A stretch of 64,000 nt of DNA from the NCBI GenBank assembly GCA_036380835.1, contig DASVDZ010000005.1, positions 1 through 64,000 on the forward strand, read 5' to 3'. Position numbers and translations under genes: made by a program. Position 1 is the first letter of the stretch. Every line of letters starts with the position of its first letter. The DNA comes from DASQJL01 sp036380835. GTDB taxonomy: Bacteria > Eisenbacteria > RBG-16-71-46 > SZUA-252. The notes beneath the pieces were generated by a model, which worked only from the letters and a program-made list of their open reading frames with translations, had not been told where the DNA came from and made no database searches. Positions 31,538 to 40,094 of the stretch are shown here, piece by piece.

Positions 31538-32817
31538 GGCGGATCGCGCGGTTCACGGCACTCGTCGCGCTCGCCGGCGTCGCGGCCGCCGGATGCGGGA
31601 GCACCGCGCCCAAGCCCGCCGATTCGAACGGCGCGGTCTCGAAGGCGGGGGCCGCGACGCGCGTCTGGAAGCCGGCGGCGCCCGACACCCTTGGGCCGAC
31701 CGTCGCGATCGTCGGCGGCCGGCGCTTCCGCGCGCACGAGGTCGACTCCCTGATCCAGGCGCTTCCGTCGAACGTGCGCGACCAGGTGAGGGATCGCGAC
31801 GGGTACAAACGCCTCGTCGACCGCATGGTGAGCGAGGAGGCGGTCTACCAGGCCGCGAAGGGCTCGGGCCTGGAACGGGATCCCGCGTTCCAGGCGGACG
31901 TGGCCAGGACGACCCGCGATCTCCTCGTGCGCCAGTACTACCAGCGCCGGCTCGACGGCGTTCCCGCCCCCGCCGACTCGTCGATCCAGGCCTACTACAA
32001 GGACCACGAGTCGGACTACGCGGTCTCCGCCCGCGTCCGCGTCCGGCACATCCAGCTCGCGACCCGCGCCAAGGCGGAGGCGCTCAGGAAGCGGCTCGTC
32101 GGCGGCGGCCTCTGGGACGCGCTCTGCCGCGCCAACTCGACCGACGAGCGGACCAAGAAGGACGGCGGTCTCCTCGGATACATCACGCCCGACGCGGAGG
32201 TGGTCGCCGGCATCGGCAAGGCTCCCGCGATCGTCGCCGCGGCGTTCGCGCTGAAGGAGGGGGAGATCAGCCAGCCGCTCCATTCCGACAAGGGATGGCA
32301 CCTGATCCGGGTCGACGGCTACGAACCGAAACGGTTCCAGCCGCTCGAGGCGCTCCACGATCGGATCGCCGCGCAGCTCCGCACGAAGGCGCAGGAGGAT
32401 TTCTCCAAGTCGTTCCTCGATTCGCTTCGCCAGGCGCAGAACGCCGCGGTCTTCGACGATTCGATCGACGTGGCCCTCTCGCCGGTGAAGACGCCGCAGG
32501 ACCTGTTCCAGGCCGCCCAGACCGCGGCCGGGCCCCAGGACCGCATCGCGCTCTACCGCGACGTGGTGAAGCGGTTCCCCGACGACCCCGTTTCGATCCG
32601 CGCGCAGTTCATGATAGGGTTCACGTACGCGGAGGATCTGCAGGACTACGACGCCGCCCGCAAGGAATTCGAGGAGTTCATCCGGCGCTATCCGAAGTCG
32701 GATCTGGTGGGCTCCGCGACGTGGATGATGCAGAACATGGACAAGCCCGCCCCCGACCTGAAGGACGGCCCCGAGGGAAGCGGCGGCGGCGAAGCGGCGC
32801 CCGACTCCACCCAGTAG
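31534..32817 (+). CDS. Parvulin-type peptidyl-prolyl isomerase lipoprotein with TPR-like tail
   Basis: 427 residues from the ATG at 31534, which overlaps the rplI stop; an in-frame ATG at 31519 is less likely. The N-terminus is a lipoprotein signal (ALAGVAAAGC, Cys about 21). A SurA/PrsA-like N-terminal helical domain is followed by a rotamase domain (about 165-265: VRVRHIQLATRAKAEALRKR, DGGLLGYITPDAEV, AFALKEGEISQPLHSDKGWH). The last part (about 345-400) has a repeat like YbgF-type TPRs (FMIGFTYAEDLQDYDAARKE, FIRRYPKSD). It likely folds exported proteins at the periplasmic side of a membrane. Confidence 0.88.
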   Translation: MRRIARFTALVALAGVAAAGCGSTAPKPADSNGAVSKAGAATRVWKPAAPDTLGPTVAIVGGRRFRAHEVDSLIQALPSNVRDQVRDRDGYKRLVDRMVSEEAVYQAAKGSGLERDPAFQADVARTTRDLLVRQYYQRRLDGVPAPADSSIQAYYKDHESDYAVSARVRVRHIQLATRAKAEALRKRLVGGGLWDALCRANSTDERTKKDGGLLGYITPDAEVVAGIGKAPAIVAAAFALKEGEISQPLHSDKGWHLIRVDGYEPKRFQPLEALHDRIAAQLRTKAQEDFSKSFLDSLRQAQNAAVFDDSIDVALSPVKTPQDLFQAAQTAAGPQDRIALYRDVVKRFPDDPVSIRAQFMIGFTYAEDLQDYDAARKEFEEFIRRYPKSDLVGSATWMMQNMDKPAPDLKDGPEGSGGGEAAPDSTQ

Positions 32818-32849
32818 CCGGGGAACGGCCCGAGGATCCCGCGCGCATC

Positions 32850-33371
32850 ATGAGCATGATTCCCGTTCGCGTCGGCGGACTCGCGATCGACGAGCGAACC
32901 AAGAACCCGGTCGTGCTGCTCCAGGAGATCGAGGGGACCCGCGTCCTCCCGATCTGGATCGGTCCCATGGAAGCGGGCGCGATCCAGAGCGAGCTCGTCG
33001 GGAAGAAGTTCCAGCGTCCGCTGACGCACGATCTCCTCGCCGCCGTGATCGAGGGGTTGAACGGCAAGGTGTCGCGCGTGGTGATCACCGACCTCAAGGA
33101 CTCGACCTTCTTCGCGAGCATCTACCTGGACGCCGGCGGAAACGCCGTGGCGATCGACGCGCGGCCCAGCGACTCGATCGCCTTGGCGCTCCGGTCCCGC
33201 GCTCCCATCTTCATCATGGACAAGCTGTTCGAGAAGACGATCGACGCGCCCGCGACCGAAGCCGGCGCTTCCGAGAAGAGCCCCGAGGAGAAGGCGGAGG
33301 ATCTCCGCCACTTCCTCGAAGAGCTGCGCCCCGAGGACTTCGGCAAGTGGGATCCCGAGGACTTGGGATGA
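32850..33371 (+). CDS. Bifunctional nuclease family protein (DUF151)
   Basis: 173 residues. The family pattern runs through the first 125 residues: PVVLLQEIEGTRVLPIWIGP, EAGAIQSELVGKKFQRPLTH, STFFASIYLDAGGNAVAIDA and RPSDSIALALRSRAPIFIMD. The C-terminus is Glu-rich with FLEELRPEDFGKWDP, a short UvrB-UvrC-like helix pair. Related proteins have DNase and RNase activity in plants and archaea; the bacterial role is unclear. It starts 32 bp after the isomerase. Confidence 0.88.
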   Translation: MSMIPVRVGGLAIDERTKNPVVLLQEIEGTRVLPIWIGPMEAGAIQSELVGKKFQRPLTHDLLAAVIEGLNGKVSRVVITDLKDSTFFASIYLDAGGNAVAIDARPSDSIALALRSRAPIFIMDKLFEKTIDAPATEAGASEKSPEEKAEDLRHFLEELRPEDFGKWDPEDLG

Positions 33372-33390
33372 CGCGGGCCGATCGGTCGGC

Positions 33391-33906
33391 GTGATCGCCC
33401 CGCTCGGCGGCCAGGCTCCGGTCGTCCCTCCCTCGTCGTTCGTCGCGCCCACCGCGGTCGTGGTGGGCGACGTCGTCTTGGGCGATCAGGCGTCGATCTG
33501 GTACGGCGCCGTCGTCCGCGGCGACGTCGGCCCCGTGAGGATCGGCGCCCGGACGAACGTACAGGATCTCTGCCTGCTCCACACCACGACCGGACGCCCC
33601 GGGCTCTTCCTCGGGGAAGAGGTGACCGTGGGTCACCGCGTCGTCCTCCACGGGGCCACCGTGCGCGACCGGTGCCTGATCGGCATGGGATCGATTCTGC
33701 TCGACGACTGCGAGATCGGCGAGGAGTCGCTGGTCGCGGCGGGAAGCGTGGTCCTCGAGCGGATGCGGGTGCCGCCGCGCTCCTTCGTCGCCGGGGTTCC
33801 CGCGGTCGTGAAGGGGCCGATCCCCCCCGACGTCCACGCGGGGCTCCGCGCCTCCGCCGAAGCCTACGTCGCCCTCGCGAAACGCCATGCGTTGCTCCGC
33901 GGCTAG
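33391..33906 (+). CDS. Gamma-class carbonic anhydrase-like protein
   Basis: 171 residues from GTG. It is a left-handed beta-helix with hexapeptide repeats: VVGDVVLGDQASIWYGAVVR, VRIGARTNVQDLCLLHTTTG, EVTVGHRVVLHGATVRDRCL and MGSILLDDCEIGEESLVAAG. The three zinc histidines would be in LLHTT, GHRVV and VLHGA. Proteins of the YrdA/PaaY/CaiE group share this pattern; some are active carbonic anhydrases, others acetyltransferase-like or metal-storing. It overlaps the following gene by 20 bp. Confidence 0.88.
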   Translation: MIAPLGGQAPVVPPSSFVAPTAVVVGDVVLGDQASIWYGAVVRGDVGPVRIGARTNVQDLCLLHTTTGRPGLFLGEEVTVGHRVVLHGATVRDRCLIGMGSILLDDCEIGEESLVAAGSVVLERMRVPPRSFVAGVPAVVKGPIPPDVHAGLRASAEAYVALAKRHALLRG

Positions 33907-35389
33907 GCCGCTCGGGCGGTCGCGCCGCGCCGCGGGCGCCGCGCTGGCCGCGGCGGTGATGCTGGCCGCCGCGGCCGTCGCCGCGCCGTCTCCCACGCCC
34001 CCCGCGGCCACACCTCCCGCCGCGACGCCCCCCGCCGCGACGCCCCCCGCCGCCGCGCCCCCCGCCGCCGCGCCGCCCGCGCCTGCCGAGTCCGGCCGCC
34101 GCTACCCGCTGCGTCGCGCCGCGGAGCTCAAGGCCCGCCTCCTCGAGCGCGCCCCGGACGCGCCGCTCGCGGCGCTCGCCGCGGAGTACGTCACCTCGCC
34201 CGAGGTCGCGCGGCTCGATCCGGTCGCGCGCGCGGCCGAGGAGCTCTGGGCCGCGCGGATCGGCCTCCAGGGGAATCCGACCGGGGACGAGCGGAAGACG
34301 CTCCGCACCGTGGTCGACCGCCTGGAGGGATGCCCGATCGATTCCGTCGCGCTCCGCCGCGCGGAGATCGGGCTCACCAAGATCGGCGTCGTGGTCCCGC
34401 TCTCCGGCAAGTACGAGCGCTACGGAAAGACGTTCGTCAACGGGCTCCGGATGGCCGTCGACGAGCACAGCCGGGCGTACGTCCCTCCGGTCTCTCTGAT
34501 CCTCTACGACAGCGAGGCCGATCCGCTCGTCGGCGCCCGAAAGGCGCGCTGGCTCCTCAAGGACCACGGCGTCTCGCTCCTGGTGGGGGAGCTCTTCACC
34601 GCGAGCACGGCGCCGCTCGCGGCGGCGACCCAGGTCGTGGGCGCGGTGCTCCTCTCGCCGTCCGCCCCGAACGAGCGCCTCGCGATCCTCGGCGACGGCG
34701 TCTTTCAGCTCCACGTTCCGCCGGTCGCCCTCGCGTCGGCGCTCGTCCGCGCCGCGAAGGACGTCGCCCCCAAGCCGGCGCTCGCGGTCCTCGCGAGCCA
34801 GTCCTCGGACGATTCGCTCGCGGTGGACGCGATCGTGGCCGCGGCCCAGACGGAGGGCGTCCGGCTGGCCGGCATCGTGCGGGTCCCGGACTCGGCGATC
34901 GACCTGACCACGACGATCGCGTCCCTCAAGGGGAAGAAGGGGAACGTCCTCGCGATCCTCGGCGGGGATCGCCTCGTCGGAATCGCGGCGCCGCAGGTCC
35001 ATTCCGAGTGGCCCGCGGTCCAGGTGATCGGCCTCGAATCGCTCGATCCGGAAGGGCTGAACCACGAGGCAAGGGCCGCGCTCGAGGGCGCGTCCTTCAT
35101 CATCTCCGACTACGCGATCCAGGGCGCGCCCGCCGACTCCTTCGCCTCCCGATACCAACGCGCGTACAAGGAGCCGCCGACCCGGATGTCGGTGCGCGGC
35201 TACCTCGCGGGTCTCGCGATCACGCGCGCCCTCGAGGCGGGGTGCGTGAACGCCGCGGGGCTCAAGGAGGCGCTGCGGACCCAGCTCTACGACACGCCCG
35301 AGGGGAGGCGGCTCCGCGCGCTCAAGCCGGTGATCGCGGCGGAGCCGGAGCGGCTGACGATCCGCGGCGGACGGGCGGTCGCTCCCTGA
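33887..35389 (+). CDS. Periplasmic binding protein (type 1 fold, Leu/Ile/Val-like) with Pro/Ala repeat linker
   Basis: 500 residues. The signal peptide (AAGAALAAAVMLAAAAVAA) is followed by a PPAAT/PPAAA repeat linker (about residues 38-66) and a helical section to residue 165. A type 1 periplasmic-binding fold then opens at KIGVVVPLSGKYERYGKTFV. It continues with LVGELFTASTAPLAAATQVV, GNVLAILGGD and AYKEPPTRMSVRGYLAGLAI. The helical N-terminal part and late PBP fold resemble LpoA-type penicillin-binding protein activators; it could also be a solute receptor. The livK-like gene with the same fold follows behind its own promoter. Confidence 0.78.
   Translation: MRCSAARPLGRSRRAAGAALAAAVMLAAAAVAAPSPTPPAATPPAATPPAATPPAAAPPAAAPPAPAESGRRYPLRRAAELKARLLERAPDAPLAALAAEYVTSPEVARLDPVARAAEELWAARIGLQGNPTGDERKTLRTVVDRLEGCPIDSVALRRAEIGLTKIGVVVPLSGKYERYGKTFVNGLRMAVDEHSRAYVPPVSLILYDSEADPLVGARKARWLLKDHGVSLLVGELFTASTAPLAAATQVVGAVLLSPSAPNERLAILGDGVFQLHVPPVALASALVRAAKDVAPKPALAVLASQSSDDSLAVDAIVAAAQTEGVRLAGIVRVPDSAIDLTTTIASLKGKKGNVLAILGGDRLVGIAAPQVHSEWPAVQVIGLESLDPEGLNHEARAALEGASFIISDYAIQGAPADSFASRYQRAYKEPPTRMSVRGYLAGLAITRALEAGCVNAAGLKEALRTQLYDTPEGRRLRALKPVIAAEPERLTIRGGRAVAP
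33998..34072 (+). repeat. Tandem 15-bp repeat encoding PPAAT/PPAAA
   Basis: Five near-identical 15-bp units (CCCCCCGCCGCGACG-like) encode the Pro/Ala linker of the binding protein at 33887. Such tracts can gain or lose units by slippage without a frameshift. Confidence 0.8.
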
Positions 35390-35412
35390 CCGGCCGACGG
35401 GCCGCTAAGCGC

Positions 35413-35441
35413 TTGAATCGCCGCCCCGCATCGGATACGGT
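35413..35441 (+). promoter_or_regulatory. Promoter for the liv operon
   Basis: -35 TTGAAT (35413-35418), 17-bp spacer, -10 TACGGT (35436-35441). It leaves a leader of about 60 nt with a small GGGTT/AACCC hairpin before livK. Confidence 0.6.
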
Positions 35442-35508
35442 GGCGCGGAGTGTCCGGGTTCGTAAACCCATTGAGATTCCATACACTTACGCGATGGAGG
35501 ATCGCTCC

Positions 35509-36708
35509 ATGGTCCGCTCTAGAGTTCCGTTGGCCGCGGTCGCGGCGCTCGCCGTGGCGGCGTCCCTGTTCGGATCGCTCGGCTGCGCGAAGCGCGCCGA
35601 CGAGATCGTCATCGGAGAGTACGGGTCGCTCACCGGCGGCACCGCCACCTTCGGGATCTCGTCGAAGAACGGCATCGAGCTCTACATGGACGACCGAAAC
35701 GCCGCGGGCGGAATCGGGGGCACCAAGGTCCGGGTCATCGTGGAGGACGACCAGTCGAAGCCGGAGGAGGCCGCGACCGCGGTCACCAAGCTGATCGACC
35801 AGGACGGCGTGATCGCGGTCCTGGGCGAGGTGGCCTCGAGCCGCAGCATGGCCGCGGCGCCCTACTGCCAGCAGGCCGGCGTCCCGATGATCACCCCCTC
35901 CTCCACGAATCCCAAGGTGACCGAGCTGGGCGACTACGTCTTCCGCGTCTGCTACATCGATCCCTTCCAGGGGATGGTGATCGCCAAGTTCGCCCGGAAC
36001 ACGCTCGGCCTCAAACGGGCGGCCGTCTTCCGCGACAACAAGAACGACTACAGCGTCGGACTCGCGAACTACTTCTCGGAGGCGTTCCAGGCCATGGGCG
36101 GGACGATCGTCTCGGACGAGGCCTACTCCGAGGGAGACCAGGACTTCAAGGCCCAGCTCACGGTGATCAAGTCGAAGCGGCCCGAGTGCATCGTCGTGCC
36201 GGGCTACTACACGGAGGTGGGGCTGATCGCGCGCCAGGCCCGCGAGCTGGGGATCACGGTGCCGCTCCTGGGCGGCGACGGCTGGGTCTCCGACCGGCTC
36301 CTCGAGATCGCGCAGGACGCCTTGAACGGCTCCTATTTCGTCAACCACTACTGGGAGGGAGACCCGAACCCGGTGGTGCAGAAGTTCGTCACCGAGTACC
36401 GGAAGCGCTACAACGCCACGCCGGACGGGCTGGCCGCCCTGGCGTACGACGCGGCCGGCGTGCTCACGAACGCGCTCGACCGGCTCCGCGAGGCCGACCC
36501 CAAGGCCTTCCAGGCGCTCAAGGGACCGCGCAACGACGCGCAGAAGGCGGCGCGCGCGAAGCTCCGCGACCTGATCGCCGCGACCAAGGACTTCCCGGGC
36601 GTGACCGGACGCATCTCGCTCGACGCGAAGCGGAACGCGGTCAAGCCGGCGGTCTTCCTCGGAATCGAGAACCGCCAGTACAAGTTCGTCGCGGCCGTCG
36701 AACCGTAG
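35509..36708 (+). CDS. livK: Branched-chain amino acid ABC transporter substrate-binding lipoprotein
   Basis: 399 residues. I choose the ATG at 35509 because GGAGG (35497-35501) is correctly placed before it; an ATG at 35494 overlaps that site. The lipoprotein signal is VAALAVAASLFGSLGC. The mature start IVIGEYGSLTGGTATFGISS and later GVPMITPSSTNPKVTELGDY, ECIVVPGYYTEVGLIARQAR and RNAVKPAVFLGIENRQYKFV are standard for LivJ/LivK. It delivers Leu/Ile/Val or related amino acids to LivHM. The permease genes follow 21 bp later. Confidence 0.92.
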   Translation: MVRSRVPLAAVAALAVAASLFGSLGCAKRADEIVIGEYGSLTGGTATFGISSKNGIELYMDDRNAAGGIGGTKVRVIVEDDQSKPEEAATAVTKLIDQDGVIAVLGEVASSRSMAAAPYCQQAGVPMITPSSTNPKVTELGDYVFRVCYIDPFQGMVIAKFARNTLGLKRAAVFRDNKNDYSVGLANYFSEAFQAMGGTIVSDEAYSEGDQDFKAQLTVIKSKRPECIVVPGYYTEVGLIARQARELGITVPLLGGDGWVSDRLLEIAQDALNGSYFVNHYWEGDPNPVVQKFVTEYRKRYNATPDGLAALAYDAAGVLTNALDRLREADPKAFQALKGPRNDAQKAARAKLRDLIAATKDFPGVTGRISLDAKRNAVKPAVFLGIENRQYKFVAAVEP

Positions 36709-36729
36709 GACGAGGCCCGGGGCGTCCCC

Positions 36730-37635
36730 GTGCAGGAGCTCTTCCAGCAGCTCGCCAACGGCATCGCGTGGGGAAGCATCTACGCCCTGATCGCGCTGGG
36801 CTACACCATGGTCTACGGCATCCTGCGCCTCATCAACTTCGCGCACGGGGACATCTACATGGTGGGCGCCTTCGCGGCGTACTTCACCGCGCGGGCGATG
36901 GAGGGAAGCGCCCTCGCCGCCTCGCCGATGGCGGCCGTGATCGTGCTCGCGAGCGCGATGATCGCCTGCGCCCTCCTCGGCGTCCTGATCGAATTCTTCG
37001 CCTACCGGCCGGTCCGCCGCTCGTCGCGACTGACCGCCCTGATCACCGCGATCGGCGTCTCGCTCCTCCTCGAGAACCTCGGCATCCGGATCTTCGGCGC
37101 CGATCCGAAGTTCTTCCCCCAGGTGATCGCCCCGCGCACGATCCAGCTCGGAGGGGGGGTGCTCGTCACCAACCATCAGGTCATGGTCGTGATCGTCTCG
37201 CTCCTGCTCATGGTGGCGCTGACGCTCTTCATCACGCGGACGCGGACCGGCAAGGCGATGCGCGCGGTCTCCTGGAACCGGGACGCGGCGAGCCTGATGG
37301 GCATCCCCGTGAACCGGATCATCACGATCACGTTCGCGATCGGCTCGGCGCTCGCGGCGGCGGCCGGGGTCCTGGTGGGGCTCACGAATCCCAAGATCGA
37401 GCCCCTGATGGGAATCATGCCCGGGATCAAGGCGTTCGTCGCCGCGGTGCTCGGCGGGATCGGGAACATTCCGGGCGCCGTGATCGGAGGCGTGCTGATG
37501 GGCGTCTCCGAGTACCTCGTGGTCGGCTACGTCTCCTCCACCTTCCGCGACGCGATCGCGTTCGTGATCCTGATCCTCGTGCTCCTGATCAAGCCGGCCG
37601 GGCTCCTCGGCCGGAACGTGGCGGAAAAGGTCTAG
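36730..37635 (+). CDS. livH: Branched-chain amino acid ABC transporter permease LivH
   Basis: 301 residues from GTG. About eight membrane helices. The family start is QELFQQLANGIAWGSIYALI, followed by TMVYGILRLINFAHGDIYMV. The EAA-like cytoplasmic loop is in RAVSWNRDAASLMGIPVNRI, and the end is LLIKPAGLLGRNVAEKV. It forms the channel with LivM. One base separates its stop from the livM GTG. Confidence 0.95.
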   Translation: MQELFQQLANGIAWGSIYALIALGYTMVYGILRLINFAHGDIYMVGAFAAYFTARAMEGSALAASPMAAVIVLASAMIACALLGVLIEFFAYRPVRRSSRLTALITAIGVSLLLENLGIRIFGADPKFFPQVIAPRTIQLGGGVLVTNHQVMVVIVSLLLMVALTLFITRTRTGKAMRAVSWNRDAASLMGIPVNRIITITFAIGSALAAAAGVLVGLTNPKIEPLMGIMPGIKAFVAAVLGGIGNIPGAVIGGVLMGVSEYLVVGYVSSTFRDAIAFVILILVLLIKPAGLLGRNVAEKV

Positions 37636-37636
37636 C

Positions 37637-38602
37637 GTGCTCCGCCGCCTCCTCCTGGGCGCGGCGACGATCGGGGCCGTCTGGGCCGTCGATCGGATCC
37701 TCGTCCACGGGCTGAACCCGTACTACTACCGCATCCTCGTCCTCTGCGGCCTGAACGTCATCCTCGCCCTGAGCCTCAACCTGATCAACGGCGTGACCGG
37801 CCAGTTCTCGATCGGACACGCGGGATTCATGGCCGTCGGCGCCTACACGTCGGCGGCGTTCACGGTCTACGGCGTGCCGCGCTGGTTCGGCGTGACGCCG
37901 GAGTCGGGGCCGCTCGCCGCCGCGCTCCCGTTCCTCGCGGCGACGCTCCTCGGCGGCTGCTGCGCCGCTTTCGCGGGCTTCCTGGTGGGTCTCCCGTCGA
38001 TGCGGCTGCGCGGCGACTACCTCGCGATCGTGACGCTCGGGTTCGGCGAGATCATCCGCGTCGCCATCCTGAACATCGACGCCGTCGGCGGGGCGCGCGG
38101 CTTCGCCGGCATCCCGCAGCGCACCGACCTCGCGTGGGTGCTCGGGTGGTGCGTCGTGACCTTCCTCGTGATCCGGAACATCATCCGCTCGGTCCACGGC
38201 CGCGCCCTCCTCGCGATCCGCGAGGACGAGATCGCGGCCGAGGCGCTCGGCGTGCGGACCACGCGCTACAAGGTCACGTCGTTCGTGATCTCGGCCTTCT
38301 TCGCCGGGGTCGCCGGGGCGCTCTTCTCCCACTACACCTACCTCCACACCAACTCGTTCACGTTCATGAAGTCGATCGAGGTGATCGTGATGATCGTGCT
38401 CGGCGGCATGGGAAGCCTGAGCGGCTCCATCCTCGGAGCGACGATCCTGACCGCGCTCCCCGAGGCGCTCCGCTTCGCGAGCGCCGACCGGCTCATCATC
38501 TACTCGGCGCTCCTGATCGTGCTGATGATCGCGCGCCCGCAGGGGATCCTCGGCCACCGCGAGATCACGCTGCGCTGGCTCCGGCGTCGGGGCGCCCCGT
38601 GA
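37637..38602 (+). CDS. livM: Branched-chain amino acid ABC transporter permease LivM
   Basis: 321 residues from GTG. It has NLINGVTGQFSIGHAGFMAV (typical of LivM), LPSMRLRGDYLAIVTLGFGE, LLAIREDEIAAEALGVRTTR (EAA loop) and FSHYTYLHTNSFTFMKSIEV. About nine membrane helices. It overlaps the livG start by 4 bp (GTGA). Confidence 0.95.
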   Translation: MLRRLLLGAATIGAVWAVDRILVHGLNPYYYRILVLCGLNVILALSLNLINGVTGQFSIGHAGFMAVGAYTSAAFTVYGVPRWFGVTPESGPLAAALPFLAATLLGGCCAAFAGFLVGLPSMRLRGDYLAIVTLGFGEIIRVAILNIDAVGGARGFAGIPQRTDLAWVLGWCVVTFLVIRNIIRSVHGRALLAIREDEIAAEALGVRTTRYKVTSFVISAFFAGVAGALFSHYTYLHTNSFTFMKSIEVIVMIVLGGMGSLSGSILGATILTALPEALRFASADRLIIYSALLIVLMIARPQGILGHREITLRWLRRRGAP

Positions 38603-39381
38603 GCGGAGGCGCGGGCGAGCCGCTCCTCTCGCTCCGGCGGGTGACGTGCGCGTTCGGAGGGCTCAAGGCCGTCGCCGACCTCGACCTCGAGCTCCCGCGC
38701 GGGACCCTCGCCGGGCTGATCGGCCCGAACGGCGCCGGGAAGACGACCGTCTTCAACCTGATCATGGGCGTCTACCGGCCGACCTCGGGGAGCATCCTCC
38801 TCGAGGCGCGCCCCATCGAGGGAAGGGTGACCTGCACGATCGCGCGGCGCGGCGTGGCGCGGACGTTCCAGAACCCGCGGCTCTTCTCCGAGCTCACGTG
38901 CCTCGAGAACGTCCAGATCGCGAGCCACCTCCATTGCGGGGCGACGCTCGGGGACAGCGTCCTCGACACGGCCCGCTCGCGGAAGGAGGAGCGCTTGATC
39001 CTCGAGCGGAGCCGCGCGTTCCTCGAGGAGTTCCGCCTCACGCGCTACGCGGGCGAGAAGGCGCGGAACCTCCCGTACGGCGACCAGCGCCGCCTCGAGA
39101 TCGCGCGCGCGCTGGCCACCGAACCGACGCTCCTCCTGCTCGACGAGCCCGCCGCCGGGATGAATCCGCAGGAGAGCGAGGCGCTGATGCACCTGATCCA
39201 CGACGTTCGCTCGCGTTACCGGCTCACCGTCCTCCTGATCGAGCACGACATGAAGGTCGTGATGGGGATCTGCGAGCGGATCACGGTGCTCGACTACGGC
39301 GTCAAGATCGCGGAGGGGACGCCCGACGCCATCCGGAGCGACCGGCGCGTGATCGAAGCCTATCTCGGGGAGGACGCGTGA
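38599..39381 (+). CDS. livG: Branched-chain amino acid ABC transporter ATPase LivG
   Basis: 260 residues from GTG. Walker A is GPNGAGKTT, the Q-loop region is ARTFQNPRLFSELTCLENVQ, and the Walker B is TLLLLDEPAAGMN. The signature, normally LSYGQQRRLEIARAL in this subfamily, reads LPYGDQRRLEIARAL, with S to P and Q to D changes. The H-loop is IEHDMKVV. It powers LivHM with LivF. It is coupled to both neighbours by GTGA overlaps. Confidence 0.95.
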   Translation: MSGGAGEPLLSLRRVTCAFGGLKAVADLDLELPRGTLAGLIGPNGAGKTTVFNLIMGVYRPTSGSILLEARPIEGRVTCTIARRGVARTFQNPRLFSELTCLENVQIASHLHCGATLGDSVLDTARSRKEERLILERSRAFLEEFRLTRYAGEKARNLPYGDQRRLEIARALATEPTLLLLDEPAAGMNPQESEALMHLIHDVRSRYRLTVLLIEHDMKVVMGICERITVLDYGVKIAEGTPDAIRSDRRVIEAYLGEDA

Positions 39382-40094
39382 GCCTGCTCGAGCTGGAGGG
39401 CACGCACGTCCACTACGGGGCGATCCACGCGCTCAAGGGGATCTCGATCCGCGTGGACCGGGGCCAGATCGTGACGCTGGTGGGCGCGAACGGCGCGGGA
39501 AAGAGCACGACCCTGCGCGCGGTGTCGGGGCTCCTCAAGCCCAGCCGCGGCGCGATCCGCTTCGACGGCCGCGCGATCGCCGGGATGCCGCCCCACGAGA
39601 TCGTCGGGCTCGGGATCTCGCACGTCCCCGAGGGGCGGCTCGTCTTCGCGAATCTCTCGGTGGCCGACAATCTCGATCTGGGCGCCTACCTGAGGCGGAA
39701 CCGGAAGGAGATCGAGGAGGATCGACAGCGCGTCTACCGCCTCTTTCCCCGCCTCCTCGAGCGGAAGCGCCAATCGTCGGGGACCTTGAGCGGCGGCGAA
39801 CAGCAGATGCTGGCCATCGGCCGCGCGCTCATGGCGCGCCCCAAGCTCCTCCTCATGGACGAGCCGAGTCTCGGCCTCGCCCCGATCCTGGTCCGGGAGA
39901 TCTTCGGTGTGATCCGCGAGATCCGCGACCAGGGGACGACGATCGTCCTCGTCGAGCAGAACGCGCGGATGGCCCTGGCGGTCGCCGACTTCGGATACGT
40001 GCTCGAGACGGGCGAGATCCGCCTCGCCGACCGCGCCGGCGCGCTCCTCGCGAACTCGGTGGTCCAGGAAGCCTACCTCGGGGGCGGCGCGTGA
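39378..40094 (+). CDS. livF: Branched-chain amino acid ABC transporter ATPase LivF
   Basis: 238 residues from GTG. Walker A is GANGAGKST, the subfamily motif is VPEGRLVFANLSVADNLDLG, the signature is LSGGEQQMLAIGRALM, Walker B is LLLMDEPSLGLAP, and the H-loop region is VEQNARMAL. It ends with QEAYLGG, as LivF proteins do. Its stop overlaps the selA start (GTGA), so selA is translated from the same message. Confidence 0.95.
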   Translation: MSLLELEGTHVHYGAIHALKGISIRVDRGQIVTLVGANGAGKSTTLRAVSGLLKPSRGAIRFDGRAIAGMPPHEIVGLGISHVPEGRLVFANLSVADNLDLGAYLRRNRKEIEEDRQRVYRLFPRLLERKRQSSGTLSGGEQQMLAIGRALMARPKLLLMDEPSLGLAPILVREIFGVIREIRDQGTTIVLVEQNARMALAVADFGYVLETGEIRLADRAGALLANSVVQEAYLGGGA

